Position numbers and translations under genes: made by a program
DNA from: Lysobacteraceae bacterium
GTDB taxonomy: Bacteria; Pseudomonadota; Gammaproteobacteria; Xanthomonadales; Xanthomonadaceae
Length of the DNA stretch: 33,238 nucleotides
Direction: 5' to 3'
Assembly (NCBI GenBank): GCA_021299355.1
Contig: JAJTGG010000014.1
Span: 1 to 33,238, forward strand
Notes under the pieces: generated by a model
Seen by the model: the letters and a program-made list of their open reading frames with translations, nothing else
Database searches by the model: none
Told to the model about the DNA's origin: nothing
Part shown: positions 26,773-33,238 of the stretch, one piece after another
Numbering within the stretch: position 1 is the first letter of the stretch
Layout: each line of letters opens with the position of its first letter

Positions 26773-28877
26773 ACGTCCTGCCCGAACGCCTTGAGCCCGG
26801 CCGGGATGCGCCACTGGGCGCGCATGCCGGCGAAAGCGGCGTCAACTTCGCGGTCTTTTCGCAGCGTGCCGAAGCCATCGAGCTCTGTCTGTATGCCGAT
26901 GATGGCGCCACCGAACTGAAACGCTACCGTTTACACGGTCCGGACGACGGCATCTTTCATGGTTTTCTTGACGGCGCCACGGCAGGACTGTATTACGGCT
27001 ACCGCGCGCACGGCGAATACCGGCCGGAAAACGGAAGGCGTTTCAATGCCAACAAACTGCTGCTTGATCCTTATACGCGCGCCATCGAAGGCCATTTCGA
27101 CTGGCAGGACCAACACCATGGCTGTCTGCGTGATCACCCGGAAGGCGACCGCCTTGCCGACGCCTGCGACAACGGCGCCAGTTCACTGAAAAGCCGTGTG
27201 CTGGCCGATCCAGGGCCGGGACCGGGCAGCGGCAACCGGCCGCGCCATGCCGCGGCCGACGTGGTGCTGTACGAACTGCATGCCAAAGGTTTCAGCATGC
27301 AGCTGCCGGGCATTCCGGAGGAACTGCGTGGCAGTTTCGCGGCGCTCGCGCATCCGGCGGCCATCGCACATTTCAAAAAGCTTGGAGTCACCACACTGTC
27401 TCTGCTGCCGGTGCAGTACGCACTCAGCGAGCGGCATCTGACCGAAAAAGGCCTGATCAACTACTGGGGATACAATCCGATCGGTTTTTTCTGTCCGGAT
27501 CCGCGTCTGTGTGCGGCTAGAACGCCGGAGACGCAGCGCGAAGAATTCCGGCAGATGGTACACACCCTGCATGCGCATGGTCTGGAAGTGGTCATTGATG
27601 TGGTGTTCAATCACACTGCAGAAGGCGGTGCCGACGGCCCGACCTTAAGTTTCCGCGGCCTCGATAATGCCAGCTGGTACATGCTGTCGCCCGATGACCG
27701 CAGCCGTTACGAAAATCACAGTGGCTGCGGCAACACCCTGCGCGTGGTACATCCGCGTGTGGCGCAGTTCGTGATGGATGTGCTGCGCTATTGGGTCGAA
27801 GTGATGGGTGTTGACGGCTTCCGTTTCGATCTGGCACCGGTGCTCGGCCGCACCCGGCAGGGCTTCGATGCCTCGGCTCCGTTTTTCACGGCATTGCGCC
27901 AGGATCCGGTTTTGGCCGGTGTGCATTGGATCGCCGAGCCCTGGGACACTGGCCCCGGCGGTTATCAGCTTGGCCGTTTCCCCGGAAAATTCCTGGAGTG
28001 GAATGACCGCTTCCGCGATGCCGTGCGCGGCTACTGGCTGGGTACCGGCGTCAGCCGCGGTGAATTCGCGCGCCGGGTTACCGGATCGAGCGACCTGTTC
28101 CACCATGGTGGCCGGCAGCCGGTCGCCAGTGTCAATTTCGTGGCCGCGCATGACGGCTTCACGCTGCAGGATGCCGTGAGTTACACCCAGAAACGAAATC
28201 AGGCCAACGGCGAAGACAACCGTGACGGCCATGCCCATGAGATCAGCGTCAACTTCGGTGCCGAAGGCGACAGCCATGATGCCGCCATCCGCGATATACG
28301 CATTCGTGTTCGGCGCGCCCTGCTGGCGACGGTGATGGTGGCACAGGGCACACCGATGCTGTGCGCCGGCGATGAACTTGGCAACTCGCAGAACGGCAAC
28401 AACAATGCCTACTGCCAGGACAATCCCACCGGCTGGCTGGATTGGTCCGCCGGCGACCGCGATCCGGGCACGGCCCTGCTGGTTTCGAAGCTGGCGGCGC
28501 TTCGCCGCATCAATCCGCTGCTGCGCCATCCGCGCTGGTTCGCCGACGAAGGCGACACTGGCAGCACACCGCAGTTGCACTGGTATACCGCAGCCGGCGA
28601 ACGCATGGCCATTGCCGACTGGCACGACCGCAGCGACAGCGTGTTCGCCTGCCAGGTGCAGGACAGCGCGGAGGCGGTGCCGGATTCCTGCGTAGTGTTC
28701 AACCCGCAGAACGCCGACCGCGAGGTCGCTCTCGCGCATGGTCCGTGGCGGATCGTGCTGGATACCACCGCACCGGAAGCAGCGGCCTCGCACGAACCGA
28801 TTTATCATATCAACGTTCCCGCGCACTCTCTGCTGATTCTCGCGCGCGCCCAAATTGCACAGGAGTTTCATCCATGA
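26769..28877 (+). CDS. glgX: Glycogen debranching enzyme (isoamylase-type GH13)
   Basis: Hydrolyses alpha-1,6 branches of phosphorylase-trimmed glycogen, freeing short maltooligosaccharides for MalQ. 702 residues from GTG 26769: an N-terminal CBM48-like domain (Leu-Gly-Ala-His-Ala-Gly-Glu-Ser-Gly-Val-Asn-Phe-Ala-Val-Phe) and a GH13 barrel. The catalytic residues are Asp354 (Gly-Phe-Arg-Phe-Asp-Leu-Ala), Glu390 (Ile-Ala-Glu-Pro-Trp-Asp) and Asp462 (Ala-Ala-His-Asp-Gly-Phe-Thr). The Asp-Val-Val-Phe-Asn-His-Thr-Ala-Glu-Gly motif is typical of isoamylase/GlgX. The frame is open further upstream to 26682. The GTG overlapping the glgB stop (GTGA) is preferred because the family homology begins there. 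It overlaps malQ by 4 nt (ATGA). Confidence 0.93.
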
Positions 28878-30394
28878 TCGATCTGCAACAACGCCAAGCC
28901 GGTGTGCTGCTGCATGTCACTTCACTGCCCGGCCCAAACGGCATCGGCGACTTCGGACCGGATGCATTCCGATTCGTCGACTGGCTGGCATCGGCCGGAC
29001 AGAAGATCTGGCAGTGGCTGCCGACCACGCCAATCGGACCCGGCGACTCGCCGTACCAGAGCGTGTCGGCCTTTGCCGGATCGCCCTTGATGGTGGCGCT
29101 TGAGCCGCTGCTGATGGCCGGCTGGCTGGGCAAACCGGAAATGCCGAAGGATGGATTCAACGCATTGCGCGTGGATTTCGCAAAGGTGGTGCCTTGGCGG
29201 CTGATCCAGCTGCGCGCCGCATTTGCCGGCTTTGTGGCCAAGAACAATGCTGGCGAACAGGCCGCGTTTTCCGCATGGCGCAGCCGCGAAGCGTCCTGGC
29301 TGGATGATTACGCGCTGTTCATGGCCCTGGAAACCGAAAACGCCGGCAAGGCCTGGTGGCACTGGCCGGAGGCATTGTGCCGTCGCGAAACCTCCGCTCT
29401 GGCCGACGCACGAACGCGTCTGCAGGATGAAATCGCATTCTGGGCGTTTGTGCAGTGGTGCTTCGACACCCAGCTGGCCGCGCTCAAGCAGTACGCCAAT
29501 GGCAAAGGCGTCGCCATCATGGGCGATCTGCCGATCTTCATCGCGCACCACAGCGCCGACTGCTGGTCGCGGCCGGATCTATACACGCTGGATCAGCATT
29601 TCCAGCCAACCGTGGTCGCCGGCTGTCCGCCGGATGCGATGGCGCCGACGGGACAGCGCTGGGGCAATCCGCTGTACCACTGGGACAAAATGGCGCAAGA
29701 AAATTACGCCTGGTGGAGCGATCGCCTGAAGCGCGCGCTGAACCAGGCCGATGTGTTCCGCATCGATCACTTCCGCGGCTTCGCCGGCTATTATGAAATT
29801 CCCGCGAGCTGTCCGACTGCCGAAGAAGGCCGTTGGATTCCCGGACCGGGCAAGGCGTTGTTCGAGGCCATCGAGCACACACTCGGACGCCTTCCGATCG
29901 TCGCTGAAGATCTCGGTCTGATCACCGAAGACGTCATCGCCCTGCGTGACTGCTTCGCCTTTCCCGGCATGAAAATCCTGCAGTTCGGATTCGGCACCGA
30001 CGGCACGGACGATTTCCTGCCACATAACTGGGGCCGGAATTTCGTGGCCTATACCGGGACCCACGATAACGACACCGTGCACGGCTGGTGGGATTCGGCC
30101 AGCGAGCGCGAACGCGTCTATGCCGGCAGTTATCTGGCCACCGATGCCGACAATGCGCATTGGGCGATGATCCGTGCCTGCTGCAATTCGGTGGCGAACA
30201 TCGCGGTATTTCCGCTGCAGGATGTGCTCGGCCTGGACGGTGCACACCGCATGAACGTGCCCGGCACCATCGGCGCACATAACTGGACCTGGCGTTTCCA
30301 CTGGGACTGGCTGGGCAGCGAGCCGGCACGCGTTCTCGGCCTGATCAGCGCCGCCAGCGGGCGGGCGCCGGTCGCACTACTGCAACTGCCATGA
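28874..30394 (+). CDS. malQ: 4-alpha-glucanotransferase (amylomaltase, GH77)
   Basis: Transfers alpha-1,4-glucan segments between maltooligosaccharides and so recycles the short chains made by GlgP and GlgX. 506 residues, the compact amylomaltase form. Catalytic positions are Asp298 (Arg-Ile-Asp-His-Phe-Arg-Gly-Phe), Glu345 (Val-Ala-Glu-Asp-Leu-Gly) and Asp398 (Thr-His-Asp-Asn-Asp-Thr). The start ATG overlaps the glgX stop, with AGGAG nine nt upstream. An upstream extension of the open frame to 28442 is just antisense-free coincidence inside glgX. It is the last of the four-gene glucan operon; a GH43 gene follows 52 nt later. Confidence 0.94.
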   Translation: MIDLQQRQAGVLLHVTSLPGPNGIGDFGPDAFRFVDWLASAGQKIWQWLPTTPIGPGDSPYQSVSAFAGSPLMVALEPLLMAGWLGKPEMPKDGFNALRVDFAKVVPWRLIQLRAAFAGFVAKNNAGEQAAFSAWRSREASWLDDYALFMALETENAGKAWWHWPEALCRRETSALADARTRLQDEIAFWAFVQWCFDTQLAALKQYANGKGVAIMGDLPIFIAHHSADCWSRPDLYTLDQHFQPTVVAGCPPDAMAPTGQRWGNPLYHWDKMAQENYAWWSDRLKRALNQADVFRIDHFRGFAGYYEIPASCPTAEEGRWIPGPGKALFEAIEHTLGRLPIVAEDLGLITEDVIALRDCFAFPGMKILQFGFGTDGTDDFLPHNWGRNFVAYTGTHDNDTVHGWWDSASERERVYAGSYLATDADNAHWAMIRACCNSVANIAVFPLQDVLGLDGAHRMNVPGTIGAHNWTWRFHWDWLGSEPARVLGLISAASGRAPVALLQLP

Positions 30395-30446
30395 GCTCCT
30401 TTCAGAAATTTTGATTCCTCTTCAACTTTACAAACCGGAGTTCGGC

Positions 30447-32165
30447 ATGCCGTCAATGAAAAATCCTTTTCTGGCTTTACTTATGTCTCTCGCCTCTGGT
30501 CTGGCATTTGCAATGCCAGCCGGGCATGAGTATGCAGCAGCTTCCGGGAAATTCAGCAATCCCGTAATACCGGGTTTCGCGCCAGATCCTTCGATCGTCC
30601 GTGTTGGTCAGGACTTCTATCTGGTCAGCTCCAGCTTTGAATACTTTCCGGCGCTTCCCATTTACAAAAGCCGCGACTTGGTAAATTGGACCTTGATCGG
30701 ACATGCGCTTTCAGATTCCAATGTTTCCGGCCTCCACACGGTTGAATCCAGCGGCGGCGTGCAGGCAGCAACCATCCGTTACCATCAAGGTACTTTCTAT
30801 GTCGTCACTACCCGTATCGTTGATGGGAAGATGGCCAGCTTCATCGTCACGGCAAGAAATCCTGAAGGACCATGGTCCGCACCGAAAATCATTAACGATG
30901 CCGTTGGCATCGATCCCTCGCTGTTCTTCGATGATGACGGTCGTGTCTGGTATACGGCAAACTGGATTCCTCCGAATCCCGAATTCGATGGACAGGCTGA
31001 GATTTGGTTGCAGGAGCTTGACCTAAAGCGTTTTGTCCTGAAAGGCCCCAGACATTTCATCGGACGCGGTTGCTGCCAGGGCGTCTGGGCAGAAGGTCCG
31101 CATATCTACAAACGGAATGGACGATATTATCTTCTGATCGCTGAGGGTGGCACATCCTATGAACATGCCGTTTCCATCTCAGTGGCCGACATCGTCACCG
31201 GCCCCTACAAAAACAACCCACGAAACCCGGTTCTCACGCACCGCAACCTCAGCTACGACCATCCGATTACCGGGATTGGACATGCCGATCTGGTTGAACT
31301 CGATGATGGTCGGTGGTATGCGGTGGCGTTGGGCTGGCGGCTACTGGATGGCAGACATGGCATTCTGGGGAGAGAGACGTTTCTGGTGCCGGTCCTCTGG
31401 GAAAGCGAGCGCGAATGGTGGAAAGAAAACAAGCAGACCTTTCCGGTGTTCAGCCCGGATAGCGGCAAAGTGGAATCTCATTTTCCATTGCCTTTTCCCG
31501 CCCTACCCCAGGCAGCCCCTGCCGAATTCAGGGATGAATTCAATACCACGGCGTTGAATCCCGAATGGACGTTCCGGCGTGCACCAATCCGTCCTTTCCA
31601 CAACCTTCGGGACAATACAGGCGAACTAAGGCTGTTTCCACAACCGGGTGCTTTTGCCGAACGTACTCAATACAGTTTTGTCGGCATTCGACAACGCCAT
31701 TTCCAGTTCGAATCCAGCACTGTAATGGCCTTTTCACCGGAACATCATGAAGAAGCCGGCCTTGCCATCGTTCAAAAAGACAATGCGGCATATGCGATGA
31801 CTTTGGCCAAATCGGTAAGCGGGAAAAATGTCATCCGCGTCTCTCAAATGACCGAGGCCGGGCCGACTATTTTATCGGAACAGGCCATATCGGAAACAAA
31901 AGTTTTCCTAAAGGTCACTGGCAATGCACTTGCTTACCAATTTTATTTTTCATTGGATGGCAAGTCATGGTTGGCGACAGGTCCAGTAATCGATGGCTCG
32001 ACACTCTCTCCTGCTGTGCTTCGCGGCTTCAACTACACCGGTGTTTTTATCGGTCTGTACGCAACATCAAACGGATTGAAGTCAGATAATTATGCCGATT
32101 TTGAATGGTTCACCTACAGTCCCCGGTCTACCAAAGAAACCCTCGGTTTACGGCGGACCCAATGA
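30447..32165 (+). CDS. Secreted GH43 glycosidase (beta-xylosidase/arabinofuranosidase type)
   Basis: 572-residue predicted exported glycosidase. A signal peptide (residues 1-22, ending Leu-Ala-Phe-Ala) precedes a five-bladed GH43 domain with Asp47 (Ala-Pro-Asp-Pro-Ser, base), Asp156 (Gly-Ile-Asp-Pro-Ser, pKa modulator) and Glu216 (Trp-Ala-Glu-Gly-Pro, acid). A C-terminal concanavalin-like beta-sandwich follows (about 360-560), as in xylosidase-type GH43 proteins. Xylan or arabinan oligosaccharides are likely substrates; the exact specificity is inference. The start is ATG 30447, with GGAG six nt upstream. The composition is more AT-rich than both the glg genes and the GNAT gene, suggesting a separate origin. 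The stop overlaps the GNAT start (ATGA). The 52-nt gap after malQ holds no obvious terminator. Confidence 0.9.
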   Translation: MPSMKNPFLALLMSLASGLAFAMPAGHEYAAASGKFSNPVIPGFAPDPSIVRVGQDFYLVSSSFEYFPALPIYKSRDLVNWTLIGHALSDSNVSGLHTVESSGGVQAATIRYHQGTFYVVTTRIVDGKMASFIVTARNPEGPWSAPKIINDAVGIDPSLFFDDDGRVWYTANWIPPNPEFDGQAEIWLQELDLKRFVLKGPRHFIGRGCCQGVWAEGPHIYKRNGRYYLLIAEGGTSYEHAVSISVADIVTGPYKNNPRNPVLTHRNLSYDHPITGIGHADLVELDDGRWYAVALGWRLLDGRHGILGRETFLVPVLWESEREWWKENKQTFPVFSPDSGKVESHFPLPFPALPQAAPAEFRDEFNTTALNPEWTFRRAPIRPFHNLRDNTGELRLFPQPGAFAERTQYSFVGIRQRHFQFESSTVMAFSPEHHEEAGLAIVQKDNAAYAMTLAKSVSGKNVIRVSQMTEAGPTILSEQAISETKVFLKVTGNALAYQFYFSLDGKSWLATGPVIDGSTLSPAVLRGFNYTGVFIGLYATSNGLKSDNYADFEWFTYSPRSTKETLGLRRTQ

Positions 32166-32665
32166 TGTATAGAATTGCCATCCGCGATATATCGCAAGGC
32201 GACTTCGAGCGGATCGTCGAACTAAATTCCGCCGCCGTGCAGCACACCAGTGCGATGGATGCTTTGCGGCTGAAGGAATTGCAGACGATGGCAAATTGCA
32301 ACTGGGTTATTACCGTTGACGGCACCGTCGTCGGCTTTCTGCTGGCCATGCGCGAACGCGCCGGCTACGCCAATCCCAATTATGATTTCTTCGCTGCACG
32401 GTATCCGGTATTTCTATACATCGACCGGATCGTCATCGCACCGGAACATGCCGGACTGAAACTCGGCACCCGCCTGTACGAGGCGCTGTTCGAACATGCA
32501 CGTGCGCAGGGCGTTCCGGTGCTGACCTGCGAATACAATATCGAACCACCGAACGAGCCGTCGCGGCGCTTCCATGACCGGTTTGGTTTCAGCGAAATCG
32601 GCACGCAAGCACTGGACAGCGGCAGCAAGTGGGTTTCGCTGCAGGCCGCGCCAGTCAGGCAATAA
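32162..32665 (+). CDS. GNAT family N-acetyltransferase
   Basis: 167-residue GNAT-fold protein, starting at the ATGATG that overlaps the GH43 stop. The acetyl-CoA site is in the Ile-Asp-Arg-Ile-Val-Ile-Ala-Pro-Glu-His-Ala-Gly-Leu-Lys-Leu-Gly-Thr segment (about residues 84-100). It corresponds to the Arg/Gln-x-x-Gly-x-Gly/Ala loop, here in a variant form. A later Asn-Glu-Pro-Ser-Arg-Arg-Phe-His and Phe-Gly-Phe-Ser motif is usual near the GNAT C-terminus. The substrate is unknown; it could be a small molecule or a protein. A longer open frame begins at 32105 inside the GH43 gene and is not preferred. It converges with thiC, whose stop lies 3 nt away, with no terminator between. Confidence 0.85.
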   Translation: MMYRIAIRDISQGDFERIVELNSAAVQHTSAMDALRLKELQTMANCNWVITVDGTVVGFLLAMRERAGYANPNYDFFAARYPVFLYIDRIVIAPEHAGLKLGTRLYEALFEHARAQGVPVLTCEYNIEPPNEPSRRFHDRFGFSEIGTQALDSGSKWVSLQAAPVRQ

Positions 32666-32668
32666 AGG

Positions 32669-33238
<570 letters not shown>

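Noticed and set aside
28442-28873. Upstream open extension of the malQ frame
   Set aside because: It overlaps the real glgX coding sequence and shows no amylomaltase similarity. The ATG at 28874 has a good ribosome-binding site and matches the family N-terminus.

Overview
The window reads as ordinary chromosome of a moderately GC-rich gammaproteobacterium. It most resembles Lysobacterales/Xanthomonadales. The pointers are the rubredoxin / thiE / hemL gene order, a short LID-less adenylate kinase, a PPi-type phosphofructokinase next to a membrane H+-pyrophosphatase, and a TonB-dependent receptor beside a TPR-sulfotransferase. This placement is inferred from gene content and order; no marker gene or search was available.

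Layout. 1-4516: the last codons of an unidentified gene, a bidirectional terminator, then a TonB-dependent receptor and a TPR-sulfotransferase on the minus strand, both more AT-rich than most of the window. They meet in an abnormal 169-nt overlap that looks like a deletion junction. 4675-9882: a DUF192 lipoprotein, a SirB1-type protein, rubredoxin (minus), then a tightly overlapping string thiE-hemL-HAD phosphatase-PLP sulfur-amino-acid enzyme. 9887-13094 (minus): adk-mpl-SDR-gloA, closely spaced and probably one operon. 13220-18428: PPi-dependent phosphofructokinase, K+-independent H+-pyrophosphatase, an ExoD-family membrane protein, a DUF465/YdcH protein (minus) and soluble pyrophosphatase. 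18541-21951: an orphan molybdopterin oxidoreductase facing an exported serine beta-lactamase-like protein. 22092-30394: a glycogen/alpha-glucan operon glgP-glgB-glgX-malQ with every junction overlapping. 30447-32665: a secreted GH43 glycosidase and a GNAT acetyltransferase. The right edge cuts through the 3' part of thiC (minus).

Functional themes. Pyrophosphate is the central currency of the middle block. Biosynthetic PPi can drive glycolytic fructose-6-phosphate phosphorylation (Pfp), be turned into a proton gradient (HppA), or be hydrolysed (Ppa). The glg block breaks down and remodels glycogen; it contains no glgA or glgC, so synthesis of ADP-glucose and the linear chain must be encoded elsewhere. 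Both thiamine genes seen (thiE, thiC) are far apart.

No CRISPR array, insertion sequence, rRNA or tRNA was recognised, and no stretch over 300 bases lacks a gene. I did not find a clearly new multi-gene system. The best leads are the receptor/sulfotransferase junction, a near-perfect FNR/ANR-type box at a class II position upstream of the ydcH-like gene, an SDR whose catalytic Ser appears to be Ala, a molybdoenzyme without the usual Cys/Sec ligand, and the pyrophosphate gene neighbourhood.
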